Shown here: positions 11,478-22,180 of the stretch, piece after piece
Layout of the letters: each line of letters opens with the position of its first letter
How positions within the stretch are numbered: the stretch's first letter is position 1
DNA from: Lithobates sylvaticus
Lineage: Eukaryota > Chordata > Amphibia > Anura > Ranidae
Length of the DNA: 64,000 nucleotides
Assembly (NCBI GenBank): GCA_028564925.1
Contig: CM053028.1
Span: 444,528,022-444,592,021 of the forward strand
Direction: 5' to 3'
Made by a program: the position numbers and the translations under genes
Notes under the pieces: model-generated
Told to the model about the DNA's origin: nothing
What the model saw: the letters and a program-made list of their open reading frames with translations, nothing else
The model's database searches: none

Positions 11478-12504
11478 CTGACCACGTTTTAAGCCAGACA
11501 GCTCTCCTGGCGGAATTCACCAGGGCCGCAGATCTGGCTGCCATTTTGATGGACTCCGCAGAGGCATCAGCCATGTATTTCACCGCTCTAAGGATTAGTG
11601 GAAAGGATTCCATCAAGTCCTTACGTGGTGTGCCTGCTTCCACGTGGCTCTGCAATTTATCTATCCAACACTCTAAATTCCTAGCCACCACCGTGGATGC
11701 CATAGCTGGTTTGAGGCTGGCAGATGCTGAATCCCATGCCCTCTTTAAAAGAGTATCTGCTCTTTTATCCATGGCATCTTTGAGTACCCCCATGTCCTCA
11801 AAGGCCAAGTCTGTCCTACGCGATACCTGTGAAAAGGCTGCGTCCACACGTGGTTTTTTGTTCCACACCTCTGACTCTTTTTCATCAAAGGGAAAGCGTC
11901 TTTTCTGGCTCTTAGAAAGGAAAGGACCCCTCTCTGGGTCCTTCCATTCTTTTCTAACCGTGTCTGACAAAACTTTATGAACAGGGAAAACTCTGGATTT
12001 AACCTCATCCAGCCCCTGATACATCCTGTCATGTACAGACAACTGGACCTTTTCCTCCTGGATGTCCAGGGTCGTATAGATAGCCCTCAAGAGGTCATCT
12101 ACCTCTTCTAAAGACAGCTTGTACCTGGAACCACGGCTGTCATCCTCCTCTTCTACCTCCTCCTCTGAGTCTCTGAGGGAAGGGAGAGTACTTGCCCCTT
12201 CGTCCTCTGAATCTAACACCTCCCTCTGCCTGGAGGTAGATGCTCTAGGACTTGATGGTGGTGGTTGCTGGCTACCGCCCTGACTTGCTGGGCTCTGAAC
12301 CAACAGAGTCTTGACGGAGCTTAGTGAGCTTGCCATTTCTCGCACAGATGAATACAGTTCACCATATTGCTGAGAGGACTCCTCCTCCACTATCTCCTTA
12401 ATACAGGACCTACATAACGCCTTCTGCCAGGATTCCCGTAAGGGGTTCTTACACACAGGGCATCTCCTTCCTGGCGGGTTTGCTTTCTTTACTTTCCCTG
12501 ACAC
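11203..12504 (-). CDS. DIRS Gag-like protein
   Basis: An open frame of 433 codons placed upstream of pol, as in DIRS elements, and overlapping its start. The N-terminus has a cysteine cluster (CPVC at residues 15-18, CRSC at 31-34) likely to bind zinc. An acidic serine-rich stretch follows at about 90-125, then a helical middle, and the last 60 residues are rich in Lys and Arg (KKKAFPAKKKQAGKRNFRP), suited to nucleic acid binding. Expected role: packaging element RNA into a particle. The function comes from position and composition, not a specific domain match. Confidence 0.8.
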   Translation of the reverse strand: MSGKVKKANPPGRRCPVCKNPLRESWQKALCRSCIKEIVEEESSQQYGELYSSVREMASSLSSVKTLLVQSPASQGGSQQPPPSSPRASTSRQREVLDSEDEGASTLPSLRDSEEEVEEEDDSRGSRYKLSLEEVDDLLRAIYTTLDIQEEKVQLSVHDRMYQGLDEVKSRVFPVHKVLSDTVRKEWKDPERGPFLSKSQKRRFPFDEKESEVWNKKPRVDAAFSQVSRRTDLAFEDMGVLKDAMDKRADTLLKRAWDSASASLKPAMASTVVARNLECWIDKLQSHVEAGTPRKDLMESFPLILRAVKYMADASAESIKMAARSAALVNSARRAVWLKTWSGDTASKVRLCGLPFSGDLLFGPELETVLDRTADKKKAFPAKKKQAGKRNFRPVQQSRKGGEDSKSRWNPQKGRGKGGILFKTPSSQPPKDK

Positions 12505-13259
12505 AGTTTCCTAGGGAAAAAACAAAAGCTTGTCTTACTACCAGAGTCTGGACTAAACATACCACCACCAGAATAAAACAGACCACCTGAGTGCAGCAAC
12601 CACCAAACTACAGGTCCAAGGACAGTAACCTTTTGACTCTGTAGTGACAGGACCCCCCACAGGGAGGAATAAACAAGTGACACAGAAAAAAACAGCCCAT
12701 AAGGTGAAGAATAAAGAGTACCTTTGTACCCCTCTTACCTGGGCCTGACCGGTGCTTGGGGTGCCTGCCTCCACCGTTGCTGCCGATCTCTCCTCCATGT
12801 TGCAGAGAGCGCAGCGGGGCTAAAACAAACAGCCGTTTTTAAATCTTCCCGGGCACGGTGTCACTACGCACGCCGGAAGCGGAAGTACCGGTCTGTGGAC
12901 CCGCCCCCTGACCCTTGCGTTCCGGGCGGCTGGAACCAACGCCGCCCCGCCCGAACAGGAAGCCGCGTCACTGTCCGCCGCGTCATCCGCCCGCCATGTG
13001 ACACCTCCCAGGAGCCTCACCGCGCGGCGCGCGAAATTCAAACCCGGCGGCTCCCGGGGGCACGGTCGACATTCCTGCCGGCCACTGCTCCTGTGAGCTG
13101 GAGAAGGTCCGGGACTCCGGAACCCCCCCCGTTCGTACTAGGGGGGGGCTGGGATGGTCTCTGCAGCGGCTCCTGCAAAAAGGTAGGACTACCTCCCCTC
13201 CCCCTGGAGAGAACGCAGCCCTGGTTCCCACAAGTGCTTCCATCCATGGCGGAGGAAAC

Positions 13260-13374
13260 ACAATAACTGAGGCCATGGTGGAAGAGGAGGAGCTTTAAAG
13301 AAAATGCAAGTGTTTCCTCAAAGTGGGCGGAGCTGCGCTCTCTCCAGGGTTGTCCTGAAAGGCGACTGGAGAAA
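13260..13374. repeat. DIRS right inverted terminal repeat
   Basis: The arm 13,260-13,363 is the reverse complement of 7,985-8,089. The outermost bases (GACTGGAGAAA) are unique to this end and reappear, complemented, in the internal complementary region. Confidence 0.9.
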
Positions 13375-13614
13375 TTTGTTTAAAAAATAAAATAAAAAAT
13401 TGTCCCTCTTGTTTACAGCCCAAAAAATAAAATGCGCAGAGGTGATCAAATACCACCAAAACAAAGCTCTATTTGTGGGGAGAAAATTATAACAATTTCA
13501 TCTGGGTACAGTGTCGTATGACTGCACAATTGTCATTCAAAGTGACAGCGCTGAAAGCTGAAAAATGGCTTGGGCAGGAAGGGGGGTGAAAATGCCCTGT
13601 ATTAAGGTGGTTAA

Positions 13615-15755
13615 GGTATGTGCATAGACTCCCTCTAGTGGAGAATTAAGGCATGACAACATTTTTTCCCTGAAAGAAGAATACATAGGTGGACTTTTTA
13701 GTTCCTAAGTTTCTTCCCTTATCTTATCCCCGCTGCAGGATTTGCTGAATTAACAGTCAATCCAACCATCACGGCAGGCTGCGTTTAGCAACCCATTAAG
13801 GGCCGGGTCCCTTTTCATCGGGGATCCACTCCCTTGGACCTGTAAAAAGCACCCTGCCAGGAAAGCTTTTTAGGTAATGTAACATGACCAAAACCCTGGG
13901 TCCAGCCCTGCAAGAGAGGTGTTACAGGCAAAACCTCGTACTTCGTATACGAGGCCCGCCCCAGATACCATCCCCCTTGGCCTCAGTGGCACTTTGGATG
14001 GATTTGATCTGTGGAGGCTATTTAAATCCAGCATGGATCCCTCCTGGAGCTCTTCAGAGCACATCTTCACTCGTGACCAACACCTTAGACACTGGCGAAA
14101 AAAAACTGAGGTACTCCTAGGAGGAGAGAGTGAACTTCCTTCATTGGGTATGCCAGTGTCCATCACCTGAAGGTGCCTATATACCCATTAAGTTATATAC
14201 TTAAGCTCTGTGTCCCATGATGTACGATAATGAAATATTGTTTGTACCTGGAATATTTAGACATTTTCCATTGAATGATCTTTGTGTGTATATTTTTTAG
14301 ATCAAGATAATTACTCCTTTCCCATGGAGAAATCATTCAGTCACCATCTGGCATGGTCACATATGCATTTTGTAAGTAATATTTAAAAAATAAATAAAAA
14401 AAATAAAAAAAAATAAAAAGTGTAAAAAAAATTGCTACAATTTACTCAAAGATCGTTTGCAAGAAGAAAAAAAAACAAAGTGAAATTGAGATAACCATCT
14501 ATCCATCCATCAGTATTAAAGATCCTTCACAAGCCCGGTGAACAGAGTTTTCAGCCATGAAAGCCATATATTAGAAAACACCTGTATCTACTGCTTTCCA
14601 GGACAATTAGGAAAATGTATCACTGGTTAAACTAAATACTGCCAAAGCCTGTACAAGCACAAGAACAATGCAGGTAATGAATGATATTTACAAAGTTAAT
14701 TATTTTCCTGCTCTGCTTACAATGCAGCTATTCAAGCTTCCATAAGGGTTATGTACTGTAACCCTGTATGAAAGCCAGGCTTTATTTACACTGTATGTGT
14801 GGCCAGCTGGATCCCACAGCTATGAATATCCAACAAGAACATGAAAATCTGGAGGAAAACAAATGGACAATTTGCATCCAGATTTTGGAAACCACCAATA
14901 TTGGCTTTTCTGGGCCTTCAAGTACTAATATAATGCACCTGGGTATGAACAATGCAGCGACTATGCGCCCCGTTTTAAATGTAAAAATTAAAAAGTTGTG
15001 CCATAGAACAGGCACCACTAGATGACATTGTATCCAAGGGCCCCTTTACACCCTGGCATTTTGCATTAAACCAGCCCAGGCAAAAAACTTTAAAATGCCA
15101 TATATAAAATTCCTGGTTGAACTGTTACAGCGCGGGTTAACAGTCCAGGGAATGAAAATAGGGCATAGCAAAAAGGGGACAGGTAGGTTCAGGGATTCAC
15201 GCTTAGGACAACTGATGGCACGGGGCTGCTGGTAAGGTGGTCTGGGAGACGACTGGCTTGTCCTGGGTGTCCATAGAGGCAGGGTTTCTGGCTAGTGCTA
15301 TATCCATAGAGAAAGAAGCAGGAGGTACACGCAGAGAGGCAGCAGGGCAATGTGAGGGTCACTCCTGGAGGCCCGATCTCAGTCTTTGGTCCTTACAGGC
15401 ACAAATAGCAAAAAACTGGCAACGTTTACTCAGACATACCTGAGCTGGGGCACAATCTTGGAATACAGGTAATCTGATGCTTGGCATCAGACTGCCCAGG
15501 CAACAGGCTCTGCTTCCCTCCCGTGCAGCTGGGGGTGAGCTCTTTGTCCTCCAGCGGGGCACAGTGCAAGAAGAGCGCCCTGTGCCCACCAGACCCTGGG
15601 GGAAGGAAGTCTGTTGCCAGTGAGGAGATCAATACATCAGGCTAAGCTGATGCCATTGGTCTGCTGCAGGCAAGAGGAAGCATTAACTCAGTTACTTCTG
15701 CCCAGTGAAGAGACAACAGATCAGAGGCCTTTGCAGGGGGCAAGATAAAACTCAC
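13615..15755. other. No gene seen; anonymous repeat-like sequence
   Basis: The segment 13,615-14,231 looks like part of a repeat (inverted motifs such as GACACTGAGCTTAC at 7,216 and the complement of GACACAGAGCTTAA near 14,200) but has no recognised family. A 22-bp sequence at 14,232-14,253 is an exact direct copy of 7,186-7,207. AAAT-rich sequence lies at 14,376-14,430. The rest shows only chance frames. Confidence 0.45.
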
Positions 15756-15915
15756 CGGCCACTATATTACGTACACCTTATCAATTGCTTGAGAACACAT
15801 TGCTAATCAGCCAATCACACGTCAGCAACTCAATGAATTTAGTCATCTAGGACATAGTGAAAACAACTTGCTGAAGTTCAAACCGAGCATCAGAATGAGA
15901 GATAGGGGGATTTAA

Positions 15916-16203
15916 AGCGGAGTTCCGCCTGGGAAAAAAATAAAATAAAAGTCAGCAGCTACAAATACTGCAGCTGCTGACCTTTAATATAAGGACACTT
16001 ACCTGTCCAGGGAGCCTGCAATGTCCTTGCCCAAAGCCAACCCATCCCTCGGCGCCGGGTGCAGGCGCAGACATCCTTTCTAAAAGGAAAACTGTTTCCT
16101 ATTACGCATGTGCGAGTCACGCAGCCTAATCTCAATGGTCCCTGCTGTCGATCTATGCCCGGAAGTGGGAGCAGATACCTGGATTTCTGGGTGGAACTCT
16201 GCT
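15916..16203. mobile_element. TTAA-flanked MITE nested in the Tc1 copy
   Basis: TTAA lies at both edges (15,912-15,915 and 16,204-16,207). The ends are AGCGGAGTTCCGCC and the complement of AGCAGAGTTCCACCC. The interior includes GTCAGCAGCTAC, also found near 22,110 and 56,690. It fits a nonautonomous piggyBac- or Kolobok-type element. The clean TTAA duplication inside Tc1 shows it arrived after Tc1. Confidence 0.85.
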
Positions 16204-16384
16204 TTAAGTGACTTTGAAGGTGGCATGGTCATTGGTGCCAGACTGGTCTAAGTATTTAAAAAATAAATAAAATAAATGCTGATCTACTGGGATTTGCACA
16301 CAACCATCTACAAGCTTTACAAAGAATGGGCTAGAAAAGAGAAAATATCCAGTGAGCTGCAGTTGCGTGGAGGGAAATGCCTTG

Positions 16385-16845
16385 TTGATGTCAGAGGTGA
16401 ATGGGCAGACTGATTCAAGATTATATAAAGACAACAGTAACTCAAATAACCACTCGTTACAACCAAGGTATGCAGAATACCATCTCTGAATACACAACAC
16501 ATCCAACCTTGAAGCAGATGGGCTACAGCAGAAGACCACACCAGGTGCAACCCCTATCAGCCAACAGGAAACTGAGGCTTCAATTCACACAGGCTCACCA
16601 AAATTGGACAATAAAAGATTGGAAAAACATTGCCTGTCTGATAAGTCTCGATTTCAGCTGCAACATTCAGACGGCAGGGTCAGAATTTGGTGTAAACATC
16701 ATGAATCCATCCTGCCTTATATCAACGGTTCAGGCTGGTGGTGTTATGGTGTGGAGAATGTTTTGTTGGCACACTTTGGGCTCCCTAGTACCAATTGAGC
16801 ATTGTTTTAAACACCATAGGCTACCCGAGTATTGTTGCTGACCAT
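16385..16845 (+). pseudogene. Tc1-like transposase fragment
   Basis: One readable frame (16,401-16,841) includes THPTLKQMGYS, RLQFTQAHQNWTI and, after decay, GGVMVWRMFCWHTLG and LVPIEHC. These are hallmarks of Tc1 transposase from the end of the DNA-binding domain to the middle of the DDE core. The usual WSDESRF block around the first aspartate is out of frame or altered (SDKSRF in the neighbouring frame). The third catalytic residue lies beyond the truncation. Not functional. Confidence 0.8.
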
Positions 16846-17051
16846 GTCCATCCCTTAGTTTAAGAGAAAGTAAACCCTGATGGGTTTTACTTCCTCTTTT
16901 GCTCCCCAAAAGGCCTGCAAATTAAAAGGCATAATGGGCCAATATGCATCGCATAGTAAATGTCTGTTTGATAACTTTTGTAGCTCAAAGATTGATTTCA
17001 CATGTTGCCTGGAACCACCTTTTCCTGCCAATCTATTCAGTGTCTATCGGG

Positions 17052-17054
<3 letters not shown>

Positions 17055-17126
<72 letters not shown>
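17055..17126. repeat. (CA)n microsatellite
   Basis: About 72 bp of pure CA dinucleotides. Confidence 0.97.
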
Positions 17127-17127
<1 letters not shown>

Positions 17128-17391
17128 CTATTGTAATGTGCAATAGTCTTTAGGAAACTTGACGTAAATATTTGTCTTAGACAGTCATTTTAGGTCTTCA
17201 TCAATAAAAACTTGCATATTTGCGTTCCAAAGATTCCTTTTGAAACTGGTAAAGTAATACAAGATGTTATTATTTGAATGTCCACGAAGAAAGAAACCCA
17301 ACATAGTAGTGAACAACAACTGTCTCAAATTGTGATATCTTTTTACAAGTGAAGGAGCTCACAGGGCAGACAATGTTGCTGCTAAATATAA

Positions 17392-17766
17392 GGCCCTTTT
17401 CACAATGGGGCGGTGCGGGTGTCGGCGGTAAAGCAGCGCTATATTTAGCGCTGCTTTACTGTAGTTTTAGCTGCGGTATTCGGCCATTAGCGGGGCGGTT
17501 TCAACCCCTGCTAGCGGCCAAAAAAGGGTTAAGACCCCCCGTAAAGTGCCGCTGCAGCGGCGGTATCCCATTGATTTTAATGGGTAGGATCGGTGAATAC
17601 ACCGCTCCTTCACCGCTCCAAAGATGCTGCTAGCAGGACTTTTTTTTACCGTCCTGCTAGCGCACCGCTTTCACACTGGAGTGAAAGGACACGCTTTTTT
17701 CAGGCACTATACAGGCGTTATTTTTAGCGCTGTAATCCCGAAAAGCGCTTTGGTGTGAAAGGGGCC
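17392..17766. mobile_element. Harbinger-like MITE with TAA duplication
   Basis: The ends GGCCCTTTTCACA and TGTGAAAGGGGCC are inverted repeats flanked by TAA on both sides (17,389-17,391 and 17,767-17,769). A 3-bp TWA target duplication is characteristic of PIF/Harbinger. The interior is rich in short palindromes built on AGCGCTGC and CTGCTAGC. No coding capacity. Confidence 0.8.
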
Positions 17767-17930
17767 TAAGGCTTTCATTATGAATTGCTTAAAATGATGC
17801 AGATTATGGCTCATGAGAAGTTCAATTCTATACTTGAAGACTCACATTCCTGAAAGTCAGGGACCCCTGGATATACGCTGAGTTTTTCCACCACATTTTT
17901 TATGTGCTGAAAATGCCCCCCTTGGCTTAC

Positions 17931-18170
17931 AGTATACACCGCTGAGCCAATCCCGGCGAGCGATGTATTCTATTAATGAATACAGGGCCTGCTCGGATTG
18001 GAGTAACAACCTCTGCCAATCCGAGTAGGTTACATACAGTAGCCTGCTCGGATTGGATGTGAGAGTCAGAGGCACGGGCTGATGATGTTACAGCCTCTGC
18101 CAATCCAAATAGGCATTGTATTCAATAATAGAATGCATAGCTCGCCGTGATTGGCTCAGGGCGGTATAAA
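17931..18170. mobile_element. Inverted-repeat element (MITE-like)
   Basis: The outer arms at 17,932-17,983 and 18,117-18,169 are inverted copies (GAGCCAATCCCGGCGAGCGA against its near complement). Between them a second inverted pair is built from CTGCTCGGATTGG and CCAATCCGAG. No target duplication was resolved because (AAT)n adjoins the right edge. Confidence 0.7.
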
Positions 18171-18183
18171 CGGCTTTGTTTAA

Positions 18184-18238
<55 letters not shown>

Positions 18239-18239
18239 T
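18184..18239. repeat. (AAT)n microsatellite
   Basis: About 18 units of AAT. Confidence 0.97.
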
Positions 18240-18552
18240 TGTACCAGAAGATAAATAAATAGGTACCACGGAGCATTCTTCACTGGAATCGCTGGTCCTC
18301 CTACAGTATACTTTGTGCTAGACCTACAGTGCTCATGCTGCCTAATCCCAACATATGCCCTTTCACAATGAGCTCCAATATCCTTTTTCCGTGGTTACAC
18401 CTCTGTATACACGGTTATTCTATGTACCATTGTTAGGCATCTTCTAATGCTGTCTAAAATTTAAAAAACCCAAATAAACTTTTTGTGAAACAAAAATTGC
18501 TTAAAAACACATTCACCTCTAGAAAAATAAAAATATTGTAAACACTGTACAC

Positions 18553-18709
18553 CAGGGATCTCAAACTGGCGGCCCTCCAGCTGTTGCAAAACTACAAGTC
18601 CCATGAGGCATTGCAAGGCTGACAGTTACAAGCATGACTTCCACAGGCAGAGGCATGATGGGACTTGTAGTTTTGTAACAGCTGGAGGGCCGCCAGTTTG
18701 AGACTGCTG
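18553..18709. mobile_element. hAT-type MITE with exact 8-bp duplication
   Basis: A 157-bp element with inverted ends CAGGGATCTCAAACTGG and CCAGTTTGAGACTGCTG, flanked on both sides by CTGTACAC (18,545-18,552 and 18,710-18,717). An 8-bp duplication with CAG-type ends is diagnostic of hAT transposition. Both arms carry CTACAAGTCCCAT or its complement. No coding capacity. Confidence 0.93.
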
Positions 18710-18717
18710 CTGTACAC

Positions 18718-20014
18718 CATCTCCAACCGCACCCCAGACTCGACTGTACTGACCTCTGTGGGTGATCACTGCCCATGAAGTCCGAGTAACGGTCCAGGGA
18801 TTTTGAAACCCTTGCTCTTCTCTTGGAAGCGCTTTTAGGACAGATCAAATTTGATTTTGATTGGACAGCAGCACAGAGACTGACTGATTAGTCCTGGAAG
18901 CATTGCAAAAAGAAGTGGGAGAAGAGCAGGAGTTTTAAAATTTCCAGACAACTGCGCTAGCTGCATGGGCACTGACAGCTCATTACCCATGGAGGTGAAG
19001 TACAGTGGGGGAGGCGGTATACCGTGTGGGTTCACCCTTTTTTTTTTTTTATGAAAAAGGCAAACTAACCCTTTAAAGCCCCACTGCAAACTGCTGTTAA
19101 ATTAACCTATGCAGTAGGGTCCCCACCAGCACTACTTTGGTTAAATGTTGTTTGGCTATAGGGGGAAAGAAGAAGTACAAATATTTACATAATTCCTCAC
19201 TCATGCAAGCTTCCTTCTTTCCATGTGACCGTTTGGCCGCAGTCATTTCACTTTATTGCCCAGCCAGTCCCGACTCTGACATGTACAATGCAGGACCAGC
19301 AGTTCCACATCGTATTCATGGGCAGCAAACATCCCCCTACATCTGGGAAGCAGTCGCCAGCAGAGAAGAGCAATAAATGAGGCAAGTATTTGTACTTTTA
19401 CCCTTTCCACCCCTAGCCATCTCCCTGAATTTAAGCCTGGAGTGACACTTTAGGAAAACTTTACACTTTAGGGTTACACCAATACCACTTTTTTTTTTTT
19501 TAATGTCATGTGACAGTGGCACGCGTCAGTAGTTTTTTTTTTATTTATTTTTTAACAATTTTATATTTTTCTGTTATTTTTTTACAATGCCATCGTCTTT
19601 TGGTGGGGGTGGAGTGGACGTGTTAGCGTTATTTTTTACAATTTCTTTTTTTTTTCAGCCCTGTTGGGGGGGGGGCTTTGGTGAGATATCAGGGGTCTAA
19701 ACAGACCCCTGATATCTCCCATTGGATACAGGGAAAGGGACTGAGGACACAGATTCCCCAGTCCCTTTCTCTGCAGTCTCAGCTGCATTGAAAAATAAAC
19801 AGGCTCCTCACCATTCATAAACTGAAGCATCATAAACACAGGTTACGATGTTTCAGTTATGATGAATGGACTCATTAGTTCTGCTTTATGATTTACTGCC
19901 GTTTATGGGCTCTGGGCTTCAGCATAATGGCAGCCTCTAGCAAGAAAAATAAATAAAAAATAAAACACAGGAGCAATGCTGGAGGCAATTTACTGCACAC
20001 ACCAATTTTGGTAG
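18718..20014. other. No gene seen; three successive hairpins near 19,700-19,870
   Basis: The clearest structure is a 16-bp perfect stem with a 4-base loop (19,683-19,698 and 19,703-19,718). Two further stem-forming segments follow at about 19,731-19,778 and 19,811-19,871. T-runs lie at 19,030 and 19,490-19,560. The hairpin cluster is probably an unrecognised repeat. Confidence 0.5.
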
Positions 20015-20016
20015 TA

Positions 20017-20424
20017 CAGTGGAACCTCGGATTACGAGCATAATCCATTCCAGCAGTACGCTTGTAATCCAAAGTATTCGCATATCAAAGCGAGTTTTCC
20101 CATTGAAGTCAATGGAAACAAAAATAATTTGTACCGCATTGACTTCAATGGGATGGAATACCGCATGCGGCCAGAGGCGGGGGGGGGGGCACCTGAGAGC
20201 CTCGGAAACAACCGAAAAGGCCCAAGCACACTTCGGCTGACCTCAGCAAGACTCCGTCCCTGAGGACAGCCAAGCTGCCCTCGGCCCTTTCCGTGCATAT
20301 AAGAGGGGCGCTGTTCGGATCCAGCGCCCCCCCCCCCCCCCCCCCACACCGCTTTTGGCCTGAATCCTGCTCGTTTTGCTAGACACTCGCAAACCGAGTT
20401 AGGATTTTTAAAACGGTTCCACTG
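20017..20424. mobile_element. mariner-type MITE
   Basis: TA at 20,015-20,016 is followed by CAGTGGAACCTCGG, and the right end GGTTCCACTG is followed by TA at 20,425-20,426. CAGTGGAACC ends with TA duplication are typical of mariner-like elements. The interior has an inverted ATTGACTTCAATGG block, a G-run (20,168-20,179) and a C-run (about 20,326-20,345), and no transposase. Confidence 0.85.
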
Positions 20425-20515
20425 TAGTTTATGTGGAAGGCATGTTTCTTGCTAAAGAACGTTATTTTTTATCAATTTGTTACAAAAAAAAAAAAAAAAA
20501 AAGTTCCACTTTTAA

Positions 20516-20790
20516 GAGGAACTGCAGTCTGCTCACATTTTGTAATAAAAACATCTTTCCCATTCTGAAGCTTCCCTCCAACCACTTTGCACACTTATGT
20601 TGAACGGGAGGAGAGGTAGGAAGCCTAGGCTTTTTACCAGGCAAGAAAAAGGAAGTGGACTGTATAAGATCTTTACTGGCAAAATAAATATATTTGTGTA
20701 TGTATATATAGTGTTACTATACAAAGTTAAAAACAAGGGCAGAAGATTTAAATAGATGGCAAGTTGAACAAAAATGACTGAAGTTCCGCT
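20516..20790. mobile_element. Probable TTAA-type MITE
   Basis: The left edge TTAA (20,512-20,515) is followed by GAGGAACTGCAGTC. The right edge carries the complement of AGCGGAACTTCAGTC followed by TCAA. Ends resemble the GCGGAGTTCC family at 15,916. One target copy is altered, so the call is tentative. Confidence 0.6.
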
Positions 20791-21097
20791 TCAAGTTTCT
20801 TCTTACCTTTCATCCTACACATACTCGTCTGCCCAGAGTCTGCATTAACTGTCCCAGCATCCCCCCAAATTACCAGAAAATGCATATGTATGCATGTATA
20901 CACTACGTCAAGATCATAATCACATCACACCAATAGAATCATTAATTACCCAACCAAAACTGAGACCGCCACCCCTATGACACTCAATGTGACCCTCAGC
21001 TCTGTGAGCCTCTCAAACATCCACTGCTCCTTCCAAGACTACATACAGATATATATATTTGAATAGATACCATAACAACATGACTACTGACAAGAAA

Positions 21098-21720
21098 CAT
21101 ATCTGGGTGGGTGGGCTATATTAGACAGCAAGTGAAAATGCTGTCCCTGAAGTTGAAAAAAGAAAAAATTGGGCAAATGTGAGGATCTGGGTGACTTTGA
21201 CAAGGGCCAAATTGTAATGGCTGGACAACTGGGTGAGAGCATCCCCAAAGCTGCAGCTCGTGTGAGACGTTCTCGGTCTGCAGTGGTCAGGACCAACCAA
21301 AAGGTGGTCAGAGGAAGGAAAACCAGCAGTAGGGTTATGAGCAGCAGAGGCTCATTAATGCATGTGGGGAGCCAAGGAAGTGTAGTCCAATTCATCAGGA
21401 AAACATACTGTAGCTCAAAAACTACAGAATAATGGTTCTAATAGAAAGTTCAGAACACAGTTTGTTGTGTATGGGTGCTGCATAGCTGTAGACCAGTCTG
21501 GGGTGCCCATGCTGACCCATATCCACAGCCAAAAGACCCTACAATGGGCACATGAGCATCAGAACTGGACCACAGAGCAATGGAAGAAGGTGATGTAGTC
21601 TGAAGAATTCAAGGATGGTTTGAGGAACACAAAAACGAGTTTGAGATGTTGACTTCTCCACCCACTTGAACAACTGTAGGACATGCTGGAAAAACGAGTC
21701 CGATCAATGGGGGGCCCCCA
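21098..21720 (+). pseudogene. Decayed Tc1-like transposase / element
   Basis: Sequence reading [21 protein letters not shown] and [17 protein letters not shown] resembles the first DNA-binding domain of one Tc1 transposase group. Downstream, broken frames still show a Tc1-like order (PMLTHIHSQKTLQWAHEHQN, then EQWKKVM). It is full of frameshifts and has no readable catalytic triad. The terminal repeats were not resolved. Confidence 0.65.
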
Positions 21721-22144
21721 ATTTACAGGACTTAAGGTAAAACTTTACCCAAAAGGGTGAAGTCACACTTGTCTGCTTCCTCCCCCCCCCCCAACATATT
21801 TAGCACTTCTTTTTGACCTGGTTTTCGACAGGTACCTGCTTCTCCTTCCCAATCGGATTGCCACACCGATCGGAGAAGAAGCTCAGCCGCCCTCCTCCTC
21901 CTCCCCACGGCCTTCTGGGACACAATCACAGGTCTCAGAAGGCTGCAGGACCAGTCGCAAAGCGCAGCCCGTGCATGCACAGCGCAAAGCCACAATCTGT
22001 CACAGCCAGCTTCCCACAGTGAACATGCCACACCTGGACCCGGAGAGTCGGCTCGGTTGAGGACAGCGCTGGATCCCCGGACAGGTAAGTGTCCTTTCAT
22101 GAAATGTCAGCAGCTACAGGATTTCAGCAAGGGGGTGCATATAA

Positions 22145-22145
22145 A

Positions 22146-22178
<33 letters not shown>
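22145..22178. repeat. (AAT)n microsatellite
   Basis: About eleven AAT units. Just upstream, about 22,080-22,120 shows TTAA-MITE-like sequence (CAGGTAAGTGTCC, GTCAGCAGCTAC). Confidence 0.93.

Positions 22179-22180
<2 letters not shown>

Larger units (their letters stand above)
7946..13374 (-). mobile_element. DIRS-type tyrosine-recombinase retrotransposon, looks whole
   Basis: The element is about 5.4 kb with coding on the minus strand. It has inverted terminal repeats whose shared arms (7,985-8,089 and 13,260-13,363) appear identical, and an internal complementary region at 8,191-8,279. It carries a Gag-like gene, RT and RNase H, and a tyrosine recombinase in place of an integrase. DIRS elements are known to integrate through circular DNA and leave no target duplication, and none is seen here. 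Identical arms and long open frames suggest a recent insertion. It sits inside a piggyBac-like MITE. Confidence 0.93.
7246..13610. mobile_element. piggyBac-like MITE split by a DIRS element
   Basis: TTAA at 7,242-7,245 is followed by CTGCTTGCCGACC, and the far end reads GGTGG followed by TTAA at 13,611-13,614. Internal sequence (a T-run, then CCAAAAATATGTAGAA, then the GAGGTGATCAAATACCACC block) matches copies at 28,920-29,610, 33,186-33,876 and 41,954-44,582. The MITE sequence itself occupies 7,246-7,945 and 13,375-13,610; the rest is the DIRS insertion. A-runs at about 7,718-7,817 have lengthened it. It has no coding capacity. Confidence 0.85.
15757..16850 (+). mobile_element. Tc1-like DNA transposon, truncated at 3' end
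   Basis: It begins with CCGGCCACTATATTACGTAC, a left-end sequence typical of one vertebrate Tc1 group, and continues through a decayed leader into transposase sequence. A TTAA-flanked MITE (15,916-16,203) interrupts the leader. Sequence similarity stops near 16,850, before the right terminal repeat. Confidence 0.75.
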
